From Planctomycetales bacterium 71-10 (GTDB taxonomy: Bacteria > Planctomycetota > Planctomycetia > Isosphaerales > Isosphaeraceae), in contig MKTT01000073.1 in assembly GCA_001898385.1 (NCBI GenBank), positions 38,469-102,468 of the forward strand: a DNA stretch of 64,000 nucleotides, written 5' to 3'. Below, in pieces: positions 54,701-62,137 of the stretch. The notes under the pieces were generated by a model. It ran no database searches and was not told the origin of the DNA. It was given only the letters and a program-made list of their open reading frames with translations. Positions within the stretch are counted from its first letter, which is position 1. Every line of letters begins with the position of its first letter. Both the position numbers and the translations under genes were made by a program.

Positions 54701-55273
54701 TCACCCCGCCGCGCCCGCCTCCTCCTTCCGACGCTCGACGGCGGTCAGGTAGCCCTCGTGGGCGAGCCGGACGCCGGTCTGGTCGTAGAGCGCCTGGTCC
54801 CGGGGGGCCCAGGTGGCCAGACCCTCGACGTATCGGTTGTACATGCAGAAGGCCGCGGCGATGAGCACCGTGTCGTGGATGGCCCGGTCGTCCGCGCCGG
54901 CCTCGCGGGCCTTCGCGACGTCCTCGGGCTGGACGAGCCGGCCGTCGCGCCGGACCTTGTCGGCGATGGCCATCAGGGCCCGGACCTTGTCCGACACCGG
55001 TGCCGCCTCGCGGTCGCACAGCACCCGGTCGACGATCTGCCGCTGCGCGCCGTAGTGCTCGCGGGCGGCGGCGGCGTGCGTCTGGGTGCAGAAGAAGCAC
55101 TCGTTGCCCGACGAGACGTAGGTCGCGATCAGCTCGCGCTCGGCCGACGTCAGCGACGACGGCCCGCGGAGTAGCACCTCCGCCAGCTCGTTCAGCGGCC
55201 GGGCGGTCTCCGGATACGCGACCATCGGCCCGACGATCCCGGGGATCCCCTCGGGGAGCTTGATGTGGGGCAT
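54701..55273 (-). CDS. AhpD-like carboxymuconolactone decarboxylase family protein
   Basis: 190 residues from ATG 55273 (GGAGAG upstream). The redox motif CFFC (Cys59, Cys62) with a following histidine (TQTHAAAAREHYG) is the active site of AhpD-type alkylhydroperoxidase-like proteins. LTSAERELIATYVSSGNEC and RAIHDTVLIAAAFCMYNRYV are conserved helices. It may act as a peroxide-related reductase; many members are only known as peroxidase-related. The gene is enclosed by the two inverted family B repeats. Confidence 0.9.
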   Translation of the reverse strand: MPHIKLPEGIPGIVGPMVAYPETARPLNELAEVLLRGPSSLTSAERELIATYVSSGNECFFCTQTHAAAAREHYGAQRQIVDRVLCDREAAPVSDKVRALMAIADKVRRDGRLVQPEDVAKAREAGADDRAIHDTVLIAAAFCMYNRYVEGLATWAPRDQALYDQTGVRLAHEGYLTAVERRKEEAGAAG

Positions 55274-55485
55274 GCGATCTCTCCAATTCCATGATGCCGG
55301 ACGATCATCGATCCGGCCCGCGGCTGGCGTTCGAAATGGTCGATCGACGACGGGTGGGGCCGCGGGCGATCCGGGGCCGATGCAGGCGCAGCACCCGAGG
55401 GCGACCCCGACGAGAACCGTCGGCGCGGGTCGCTGGGGCGCAGATCGATCCCGGCCCCGGCGGCGCGGAGCCTCGCCCGGGACCG

Positions 55486-55944
55486 TCAGCCGGCGGCGGG
55501 CCGACGCGGGGGGTGGAAGACGCCGACGACCGGCGGATTCGACCAGGGCGCGCGGCCCTCGGCCGCGGCGGGGGTCGCCATCGGGACGGCCGTGGGCGAC
55601 GGCGTGCAGGACGCCGCCCATTCCGCATTCAGCCGGAACGGGACGAACGTGGGAGGGGCCGAGACGGGATCGGCGTTCGACGAGCACGAAGGCCCGGTGC
55701 ATCCCCTCCGACGATCGCCGAGGGGGGCCGGCGCCGCGGGGGCCTCGGCCCGCTCCTGCGAGGCCCCGAGGGCCCCGAGGGAGCGCAGGTTTTCGAGCAC
55801 GCTCCGCGACCCCGGCGGGCTTCCGCCGCCCCGGTGGCAGCCGGCCCGGGCGTCCGCCGGCGCGCACGCGAACGCCGCCAGGAGCGCCAGGGCGACTCCG
55901 GCGAAGCTGCTGCGCCTGCGGCTCAAGGGGCGGAAACCGGGCAC
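55486..55944 (-). CDS. Small secreted Cys-containing protein
   Basis: About 152 residues if GTG 55944 is used; TTG codons slightly up- or downstream are also possible, and no start has a good ribosome site. A signal peptide is clear (RSSFAGVALALLAAFACAPA, then DARAG). The mature part has CHRGGG at its N-terminus and CTGPSCSSN further on, a pattern I associate with small planctomycete secreted proteins, followed by a Pro-rich stretch. The function is unknown. It is the weakest of the coding calls here. Confidence 0.45.
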   Translation of the reverse strand: MPGFRPLSRRRSSFAGVALALLAAFACAPADARAGCHRGGGSPPGSRSVLENLRSLGALGASQERAEAPAAPAPLGDRRRGCTGPSCSSNADPVSAPPTFVPFRLNAEWAASCTPSPTAVPMATPAAAEGRAPWSNPPVVGVFHPPRRPAAG

Positions 55945-56533
55945 GCGGGGATCTCGGCCGTCGGAGGATTCGCGCCTCAAGGGCGCGGTCGGGGACGCCT
56001 CTGCGACTTGATGATGTTTGAGCTTAAGCGATGGCCGCCCGGACGGCAAGGTCCGGACGCGCAACTCGCCCGCCCACCGCTGTTGGAAAACGAGAAACCT
56101 GAAATCGCGGACGCGAATCCGTGGATCATGCCGATGACGGCCCTCGCCGTCGAACTCTTTGGCAACCCGGAATGCATTCGATCGAGGCCGGCCTCCCCGA
56201 CCCGTCCAACCCAATGCTGGTCGGCACAAGGAATAAGAGCCCCGAAACCGTCCCCTCTCCCGCCGGGAGAGGGGACGTCGGACGCGGCTTCGCCGCTCCG
56301 GTTTGCAACCTGAGCGCCGAACAACATGCCGTTCGACCCGCCTCGACCTGGTCCGTCGCCCGCCCTGATCGGGCCGCACCGCCCGGAGGACGGGCCCGAG
56401 GAGTCTCCGAAATCCTCATTCGAAATCGACGATCGAACCCAGCCAACGTGAGCAGTAAACCCTTTACGTCAAAGAACTTTCGACGCACAACCGGAAGTCG
56501 GCGGCTGGCGAAGGAACCCATCCGGCGATGGTC
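55945..56533. other. Intergenic region with family B repeat, 589 bp
   Basis: Apart from the repeat at 56249-56322 there is no convincing gene or RNA. The stretch 56020-56240 and the AT-richer stretch 56400-56500 show no codon structure. Confidence 0.5.
56249..56322 (-). repeat. Family B repeat, inverted copy
   Basis: Near-exact reverse complement of 54530-54604 over its whole length; differences fall in the centre of the terminal palindrome. Together the copies flank the AhpD-like and small secreted protein genes. Confidence 0.85.
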
Positions 56534-57955
56534 TCAGGCGTCGGGCCCGCCGCCGAACTGGCGCCAGTACCATTCCTTGTACGGGTTGACCTTCGGCCCG
56601 ACGGCGTCCTCGTTCACCAGCCCGGGGAGCATGGCCTTCCACCACGCCTCGTACTCGGCGCGGAGGCGGGCGACGACGTCGGGGTGGGCGTCGATCACGT
56701 TCGTCGCCTGGCCCGGGTCGGCCTGGAGGTCGTACAGCTCGGAATCGTTCACCAGTGCGAAGCGGTCGTCCCGGATCGAGACCCCCTTGAACTTGAATTC
56801 GTCCCGCTTCCCCCGCGGCCAGCGGCCGACGTGGGTGACGAGCGTCCGCCGGGGCCACTCGACCGAATCGGCCCGGAAGAACGGGGCCAGGCTCCGGCCC
56901 TCCACCTGCTCGCGAGCCGGGGCGTCGACCCGGAGGCCGAGGGCGTCGATCAGCGTGGGGAAGACGTCGACGTGGGCGGCCAGGGCCGAGACGTCCCGAT
57001 CGCCTCGGATCGCGGCCGGCCAGCGCCAGAAGGAGGGGACGCGCGTGCCCCCCTCGTAGGGCGTCACCTTCTGCCCGCGCATGCCGGCGTTGAAGGTCTT
57101 CACGCCGAGCGTGCCGCCGTTGTCGGTGAGGAAGACGACCAGCGTGTCGTCCTCGATCCCCCAGGACTTCAGGGCGTCCAGCAGCCGGCCGAAGTCCTCG
57201 TCGATGTTCTCGATCATCCCGTAGAACTTCGCGACGTCCTCCGGGACCTCCCCGGCGTGGCGCTTCGCGTAGTCGTCCGGGCACTGGAGGGGCGTGTGGG
57301 CGGCGTTAGGGGTGATGTAGGCGAAGAACGGCCCCCCGGCCTTGCGACGCCCGTCCATCCAGGCCAGGGCGCGGTCGAAGAAGACGTCGGTGCAATAGCC
57401 CTTCGTCTTCTCGAACGTGCCGTTGTGCCGGATGGCCGGGTCGAAGTAGGTGTTGCCGGGGGCGTCGCCGCAGCTCCCGGGGTAGGTCTGGCCGATCCCC
57501 CCCGCCCCGTGGACGAAGGTCTCGTCGAACCCCCGGCGCTCGGGCTGGTACTCGGCCTGGTCGCCCAGGTGCCACTTGCCGAAGATCCCCGTGGCGTAGC
57601 CGTTCGCCTTCAACGCCTGGGCGAAGGTGAAGGCCGAGAGAGCCAGGCGCTCGCGCTCGTCGATGGTGTGGGTGACGCCCGACTTGAACTCGTGCCGGCC
57701 GGTCAGGAGCGCCGCGCGGGTCGGGGCGCAGGTGGGGCTGACGTGGAACGAGGTGAACCGCAGGGCCTCGCGGGCGAAGGCGTCGACGCGGGGCGTCTTC
57801 ACCACGGGGCTGCCGTGGCAGGAGAAGTCGCCGTAGCCGATATCGTCCGGCATGACGACGACGATGTTGGGCCGGGCCGGGGCCTCGGCGCGGACGGCCG
57901 GGGCGAGCAGGGCCGCGAAGGCCCAGGCGATGACGATCCGGGACCTTCGCGGCAT
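56534..57955 (-). CDS. Secreted arylsulfatase (type I, formylglycine)
   Basis: 473 residues; GGAAGGA precedes the ATG and a signal peptide follows (VIAWAFAALLAPAVRAEA). The catalytic formylglycine motif is CAPTR at Cys76 in SPTCAPTRAALLTGR; the metal-binding Asp pair is in VVMPDDIGYGD, and GIFGKWHLGD supplies further active-site residues. It hydrolyses sulfate esters, most likely on sulfated polysaccharides. Maturation needs a formylglycine-generating enzyme, not encoded here. No SusCD-type or glycosidase partners are adjacent. Confidence 0.95.
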   Translation of the reverse strand: MPRRSRIVIAWAFAALLAPAVRAEAPARPNIVVVMPDDIGYGDFSCHGSPVVKTPRVDAFAREALRFTSFHVSPTCAPTRAALLTGRHEFKSGVTHTIDERERLALSAFTFAQALKANGYATGIFGKWHLGDQAEYQPERRGFDETFVHGAGGIGQTYPGSCGDAPGNTYFDPAIRHNGTFEKTKGYCTDVFFDRALAWMDGRRKAGGPFFAYITPNAAHTPLQCPDDYAKRHAGEVPEDVAKFYGMIENIDEDFGRLLDALKSWGIEDDTLVVFLTDNGGTLGVKTFNAGMRGQKVTPYEGGTRVPSFWRWPAAIRGDRDVSALAAHVDVFPTLIDALGLRVDAPAREQVEGRSLAPFFRADSVEWPRRTLVTHVGRWPRGKRDEFKFKGVSIRDDRFALVNDSELYDLQADPGQATNVIDAHPDVVARLRAEYEAWWKAMLPGLVNEDAVGPKVNPYKEWYWRQFGGGPDA

Positions 57956-57970
57956 GTTCGGCGTCCTTCC

Positions 57971-58942
57971 TCAGCGGCCCTGGGAATTCCCGAAGGGGGC
58001 GTAAGGGGGGAGGATGACGGAGTCGTGGTCGTGGACCCCAGGCTCCATCTTACGTTCATTGTTCAGGAAGACGTCACGGTCGTCCGGGGCGACCATCCGG
58101 GAGCGATGCCAGCGGACGCCGCCGTCGCTGTAGAGGACGTTCTGGCCGGCTCCGTAGTGGTTCGGGCTGTTGTGGTCGACGTCGCCGAGCAGGACGTCGT
58201 CGGGGGGCTGGTCGGCGACGACGGCGATCAGCGAGGCCGGCCGGGCCGAGATCGGGCCGACGCGACCGGACGCGTAGCGGTAGCCGGGGTTGTAGCCGTA
58301 GTCCCAGCAGACCATCTTCTTGTACAGGTCGGGGTCGGACTTGCGGATCTCGTCGGCCTGCTCGAACGAGGCCAGCTTGTGGGCCTGGTTCAGGTCGCAG
58401 CGGCCGTTGTAGGGGCAGTCCAGCACGGCGACATCCGGCAGCAGCCCGGCACCGCGGAGCATGGCCGCGAACAGCCCGCTGTCGGCGTCGGCCCGGTCGC
58501 CGGGGGGCGAGGGGTACGACGGGTGGATCGTGGCGTACTGGCCCAGGCTCTCGCCGATCTGCTTGAGGTTGAAGACGCACCCCGCCTGGTTCATCCGCTC
58601 CCGCGAGCGCTGGACCGCCGGCATCAGCGTGAGCAGGCCGGCGATGAAGATGCTGGCGGCGACGGCGAAGTCGGCCCAGCGGAACGGGACGCGGGCGGGG
58701 ACGTAGTCGAGGATGGAGGGGGAATTGGCGGGCGCCTGGGCGACGAAGGCGAGCGTGCGGGAGGCCAAACCGGGGGGCGGGGCGTAGGCCAGGCCGTCGT
58801 CGCAGAGGTCGTCGACGGCCCGGCGGATCTCCCGGATCCGGGCGGCCATGTCCGGGTCCGACCGGGCGTCCTCTTCGAGGGCCCGTCGCCTCGGGTCGTC
58901 GAGCTGGCCGAGGGCGAAGTCGAGGTATTCGTCGGCGTTCAT
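57971..58942 (-). CDS. Anti-sigma-like N-terminus fused to a DUF1559-type pseudopilin domain
   Basis: 323 residues, starting 4 bp after the stop of the sigma factor gene. Residues 1-85 look like a zinc-less anti-sigma domain (MNADEYLDFALGQLDDPRRR). One membrane helix follows (WADFAVAASIFIAGLLTLMP). Right after it comes AVQRSRERMNQAGCVFNLKQ-IGESLGQYATIHPSY, which matches the DUF1559 start A-x-x-R-x-x-C-x-NNLKQIG, and near the end YSDGGVRWH recalls the DG motif. It probably holds the sigma factor at the membrane and senses something outside. Confidence 0.8.
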   Translation of the reverse strand: MNADEYLDFALGQLDDPRRRALEEDARSDPDMAARIREIRRAVDDLCDDGLAYAPPPGLASRTLAFVAQAPANSPSILDYVPARVPFRWADFAVAASIFIAGLLTLMPAVQRSRERMNQAGCVFNLKQIGESLGQYATIHPSYPSPPGDRADADSGLFAAMLRGAGLLPDVAVLDCPYNGRCDLNQAHKLASFEQADEIRKSDPDLYKKMVCWDYGYNPGYRYASGRVGPISARPASLIAVVADQPPDDVLLGDVDHNSPNHYGAGQNVLYSDGGVRWHRSRMVAPDDRDVFLNNERKMEPGVHDHDSVILPPYAPFGNSQGR

Positions 58943-58946
58943 GGCG

Positions 58947-59591
58947 TCAATCTTCTTTCCCGTCCCGATTGCCCGCCTTCGCCATCTGCTGGAGCTTGGC
59001 GAGGGCCGCGTGCAGTCGCGATTTCACGGTGCCCACGGGAATCTTGAGGATCTCGGCGATTTCCCGATACTTCAAATCCTGGTGGTAGGCGAGGATGAGG
59101 GTCTGCCGCAGCGCGTCCGGGAGCTTCTCCACGCTCTCCCGCACCCACTCCTGGCGCTCCCGATCCTGGAGCCCGGCCAGGGGGCCGGCGTCGTCGTTGA
59201 CGAGCATGTCCAGCAGCGAGCCCGCGTCGACCTCCCCCGAGGAGGGGGAGAGGCGTTGGTCCAGGCTCACGGTCGGCCGTCGCCCGGCCTTCCGCAGCGC
59301 ATCGACCGCCTGGTGGGTGGCGATCGCGTACAGCCACGGCCGGAACGGCCTCCCGTCCTCGTACAGGCCCCGCTTCAGGTGGATCTGGAGGAACGTGTTC
59401 TGGAACACGTCCTCCGCCATCGAGGCGTCGCCCGTGTAGCGCGCGAGGTAGCGGAACAGCTCCCGCTCGTAGCGATGGACCAGCTCGTTGTAGACCTTCT
59501 CGTCACCGGCGTCGCGATACCGGCGCATGAGGTCCTCGTCCGTCTCGCGGGCGAGGGCCTGCTCCGATTCCGTCCCGATGACCTTAACCAT
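58947..59591 (-). CDS. ECF-type RNA polymerase sigma factor
   Basis: 214 residues. Region 2 (YNELVHRYERELFRYLARYT, AEDVFQNTFLQIHLK, FRPWLYAIATHQAVDALRK) and region 4 (LPDALRQTLILAYHQDLKYR, EIAEILKIPVGTVKSRLHAA) are both complete. It directs polymerase to a small regulon. The gene is translationally close-coupled with the downstream anti-sigma-like fusion, which should control it. No upstream promoter match to its own regulon could be judged. Confidence 0.95.
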   Translation of the reverse strand: MVKVIGTESEQALARETDEDLMRRYRDAGDEKVYNELVHRYERELFRYLARYTGDASMAEDVFQNTFLQIHLKRGLYEDGRPFRPWLYAIATHQAVDALRKAGRRPTVSLDQRLSPSSGEVDAGSLLDMLVNDDAGPLAGLQDRERQEWVRESVEKLPDALRQTLILAYHQDLKYREIAEILKIPVGTVKSRLHAALAKLQQMAKAGNRDGKED

Positions 59592-59698
59592 GGTTACGCA
59601 CCGTCACGATCGAGGGTTCGATCCGCCTCCGAGAACACGCCCGCACCCCGAGCATCCCGGGCCGCCGCGCGGGGGGCGGCCCGGCGAAAACGCCGCGA

Positions 59699-61432
59699 TC
59701 AGTATATCCAGCGGACCGCCTCGACGTTAGGCCTCGCCGGCAGGACGAGGTCGGGGCCGACGCGGAACCCGGGCCACATCGGCCGGAAGTGGGGCCAGTA
59801 GACGGAGAACGCCCGGCCGATCACCAGCGACCGCGGCACCTCCCAGCTCTCCCGGCCCGAGTCGTCCCAGCCGCGATCGGGCGCGGTGGGCGTCGTCTGG
59901 TCGACTCGGGTCCAGGCCCGGCCGTCGCGGCTCCACGAGCTGTTGTCCCCCAGCATCATGTACCGACCCTCCTCGATCGGGTACTCCCGCGGCGTCCGCC
60001 ATCGGAGCTTCGCGTATCGAGTCGGGTCGGACAGGAGGCCGAACAGGGCCTGGGGGGGCTTGAGGCGATACTCCAGCAGGTCGTCCGAGTCGGGCTCGCC
60101 GGGGTCCTGGGTGTAGTAGACGTCGCGCTTGAGGACCAGGCCGCTCACGGTCGCCGACGCCCCCCGCACCGCCACCCGTGCCGGCTCCAGGTCGTCGGCC
60201 GTCGGGGACTTCGGGTCGTCGAACCGCCCCTCATAAGCCAGGCCGTCGCCGAAGGGGAGTTCGCCGTCGACCCAGAGGGTGAGCCGGTCGTCGATGTTGG
60301 CGAACGTCAGCTCGTGAGGGCCGCCGGCCTTCGCCGCAGTCGCCGCCTCGCCGAGGACGTCGCCGTCGCGGGAGAGCACGGCCCGGCCTTCAGCCAGGTC
60401 GATCTCGCACCGATTCACGACCCCCCCCTCGATCAGGTCGATCCGGACGGCCCCGGACGCCCCCGCCGCCTCAAGCCGTAGCGACAGGGCCAGGTCGCCG
60501 ACCCAGTGGGGCTGGAACCAGGGCCGCGTCGCGATGCGGACCTGGGTGAGGTTCTGGGGCGCGAGGTCGCTGTTGAACGAGCAGAAGTCGGTGACGAGGC
60601 TGGCCCGAGGGGGCGAGGCCGGTTCGGATCCGCCGGCGATCGCCTCGGCCTGCTCGGGCGACGGGACGAGGTGGCGGTAGCGCAGCTCGCGCCAGCCGTC
60701 GGCGGCCTCGGCGCGGTACGAGCCGGGCGAAGGCTCGTCCCATCCGCCCCACCGCTTCCAGCGGGGGTCGTCGGCGAGGCGGCGGGGACGGTGGGCGTCG
60801 TCGTAGACCGGGACGTTCACCTGGAGCGACTGCCGAGGCGGCCTGCGGAGGATGGCGAGGGGCGAGTCCCCGTCCAGGTCGCCCCGCCAGACGTCGCCGC
60901 GGCGGATCCGGAGGAGGTCGCCGGGCATGCCGATGAGCCGCTTGATGTAGCGGACGGCGGGCTCCTCGGGGAGCTTGAAGACCGTGACGTCCCAGCGCCG
61001 GGGCTCCTCGCGGCCGAGGCCGGGGACGAGCGGCAGGGAGACGTCGGTCTTGAGGGTGTAGATGCGATCCCCGGCGAAGCTGGGGAGGTCGTCGACGCGG
61101 GCGGGGAAGCGGCAGTTCTCGCAGACGCCCCACTTCACCCGGAGGCCGGTCGCGCCGCCGGAGCCGGAGTCGACCTCGCAGTCGGCGTTGACCTTGTAGG
61201 TCCAGCCGCACTCCGGGCACTCCACCTCCTTGTGTCGGCCCATGAGGGTCGGGGCCATCGACCCGGTGGGGATGACGTAGCCCTCGGCCTCCAGGCTCCA
61301 GACGAGGAAGCCGACGACGACCACGACGAACGACTCGACCGACTCGCGCCGGTTCTTCCGCCGCTCGCGCCGGACCTTCGCCGCCTCGTCGTCGCTGCCG
61401 GGGGTCGCCGTCGCCGATGTTGCACGCGCCAT
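59699..61432 (-). CDS. lepB: Signal peptidase I with two large insertions
   Basis: 577 residues, roughly twice the usual size, from ATG 61432. After one membrane helix (FVVVVVGFLVWSL) the nucleophile is Ser58 in IPTGSMAPTLMG and the general base Lys164 in RYIKRLIGMPGD; the C-terminal box MMLGDNSSWSRDGR lies near residues 492-506. Between Ser and Lys is a CxxC...CxxC zinc ribbon (Cys72, 75, 104, 107). Between Lys and the C-terminal box are ~310 residues that look like a LamG/concanavalin-type beta-sandwich (WVGDLALSLRLEAAG, LTLWVDGELPFGDGL). It removes signal peptides at the outer face of the inner membrane. Confidence 0.9.
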   Translation of the reverse strand: MARATSATATPGSDDEAAKVRRERRKNRRESVESFVVVVVGFLVWSLEAEGYVIPTGSMAPTLMGRHKEVECPECGWTYKVNADCEVDSGSGGATGLRVKWGVCENCRFPARVDDLPSFAGDRIYTLKTDVSLPLVPGLGREEPRRWDVTVFKLPEEPAVRYIKRLIGMPGDLLRIRRGDVWRGDLDGDSPLAILRRPPRQSLQVNVPVYDDAHRPRRLADDPRWKRWGGWDEPSPGSYRAEAADGWRELRYRHLVPSPEQAEAIAGGSEPASPPRASLVTDFCSFNSDLAPQNLTQVRIATRPWFQPHWVGDLALSLRLEAAGASGAVRIDLIEGGVVNRCEIDLAEGRAVLSRDGDVLGEAATAAKAGGPHELTFANIDDRLTLWVDGELPFGDGLAYEGRFDDPKSPTADDLEPARVAVRGASATVSGLVLKRDVYYTQDPGEPDSDDLLEYRLKPPQALFGLLSDPTRYAKLRWRTPREYPIEEGRYMMLGDNSSWSRDGRAWTRVDQTTPTAPDRGWDDSGRESWEVPRSLVIGRAFSVYWPHFRPMWPGFRVGPDLVLPARPNVEAVRWIY

Positions 61433-61524
61433 GAAAGTCCTTCGCCCGGGGCCCGTCGAGATTGCATGCCTTCTCGAAAGGATACCAGGGCGACCCCGAG
61501 GCCGGGTATGCGAGACGCCGAACA

Positions 61525-61597
61525 TGCCCTCGCCAGGAGTCGAACCTGGTCCCCGACCTTCGCAGGGTCGTGTGCGAATCCGTCACACCCCGAGGAC
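61525..61597 (-). tRNA. tRNA-Arg-like (anticodon GCG), atypical
   Basis: Acceptor GTCCTCG/CGAGGGC (one G-U pair), D-stem GTGT/GCAC, anticodon stem CGACC/GGTCG with loop CTGCGAA, T-arm CCAGG-TTCGACT-CCTGG. Positions 8-9 are GG instead of U8-A9, and the variable loop is 4 bases. Most bacteria read CGN arginine codons with an A34 (inosine) tRNA, so GCG is unusual. First of a tandem array. Confidence 0.7.
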
Positions 61598-61610
61598 GAC
61601 TTCACCAAGG

Positions 61611-61695
61611 CGGAAGGGGCGGGGGTCGAACCCGCAAGGCCGTGAGGCTCGCCCGCATTCCAGGCGGGTCCCGTCGCCGATCGGGTGGCCCTTCC
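61611..61695 (-). tRNA. tRNA-Ser (anticodon GGA), atypical
   Basis: Perfect acceptor GGAAGGG/CCCTTCC, anticodon stem CCCGC/GCGGG with loop CTGGAAT, a long variable arm with GCC/GGC stem, T-arm GCGGG-TTCGACC-CCCGC, discriminator G. Position 8 is C, not U. Confidence 0.75.
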
Positions 61696-61713
61696 ATCTC
61701 GGACACGGACATG

Positions 61714-61804
61714 CGGAAGGCGAGGGATTCGAACCCTCACGCCTCCTCACCGGGGGCGCACTCTTTAGCAAAGAGGCCCGGCCAGCCGTATCCGGCTGCC
61801 TTCC
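61714..61804 (-). tRNA. tRNA-Ser (anticodon GCT), atypical
   Basis: Perfect acceptor GGAAGGC/GCCTTCC, T-arm GAGGG-TTCGAAT-CCCTC, long variable arm (GCGCC...GGCGT), anticodon loop TTGCTAA, discriminator G. The D-arm is aberrant: the acceptor runs directly into an AGCCG-GATA-CGGCT hairpin and position 8 is A. Confidence 0.72.
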
Positions 61805-61825
61805 GTGCGATCGCTCCCGTGCAGT

Positions 61826-61896
61826 GGACCGGCCGGGGAATCGAACCCCGATCTCCCGGGTGCAAGCCGGGCGTCTTCCCGTTGGACCAGCCGCCC
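61826..61896 (-). tRNA. tRNA-Ala-like (anticodon TGC), atypical
   Basis: Anticodon stem CCCGG/CCGGG with loop CTTGCAC, T-arm CGGGG-TTCGATT-CCCCG, U8 and G9 present. The acceptor GGGCGGC/GCCGGTC has a G-G mismatch at 3:70, exactly where alanine tRNAs carry the G3-U70 identity pair, and the discriminator would be C. Charging with alanine is therefore doubtful. Confidence 0.6.
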
Positions 61897-61910
61897 ATGT
61901 CGCCGACAGT

Positions 61911-61960
61911 CGTCCCGGAGGGAATCGACCCCCCCTCTCCCGTTCGTGAGACGGGTTCCG
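61911..61960 (-). pseudogene. 3' half of a tRNA-Val(CAC)-like gene
   Basis: A 3' acceptor strand, a T-arm with altered T54 (GTCGATT) and a good anticodon arm (CCCGT-CTCACGA-ACGGG, anticodon CAC) are present. No matching D-arm or 5' acceptor strand follows on the 5' side, where the sequence soon turns less GC-rich. It reads as a tRNA fragment at the edge of a mobile element, or a decayed copy. Confidence 0.55.
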
Positions 61961-62070
61961 GCCGGCGTCTACTCTCCCTAAGTCCTTGCAGTACCCACGT
62001 TTCCATACATCGCAAATCTTGGTAAGTAACTGTAGTAACCCATGCGGTAATCCGGTCGGCTCGAACGCCG

Positions 62071-62101
62071 AAAGCCCACCCCCGACAGAGCGAGGATGGG
62101 C
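62071..62101 (-). terminator. Possible intrinsic terminator after the primase gene
   Basis: On the minus strand GCCCATCC pairs with GGGTGGGC (one mismatch) and is followed by TTTC. It lies 37 bp past the stop codon of the primase gene. Confidence 0.45.
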
Positions 62102-62137
62102 CTTGTTTGGCTCGCAGGCGTTTAGTTTGACAACTGC

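Noticed and set aside
61431..62025. Two plus-strand open frames of about 170-190 codons
   Set aside because: They are antisense read-through of the tRNA array; phrases like GVEPGPRPS are common false translations of tRNA T-arms.
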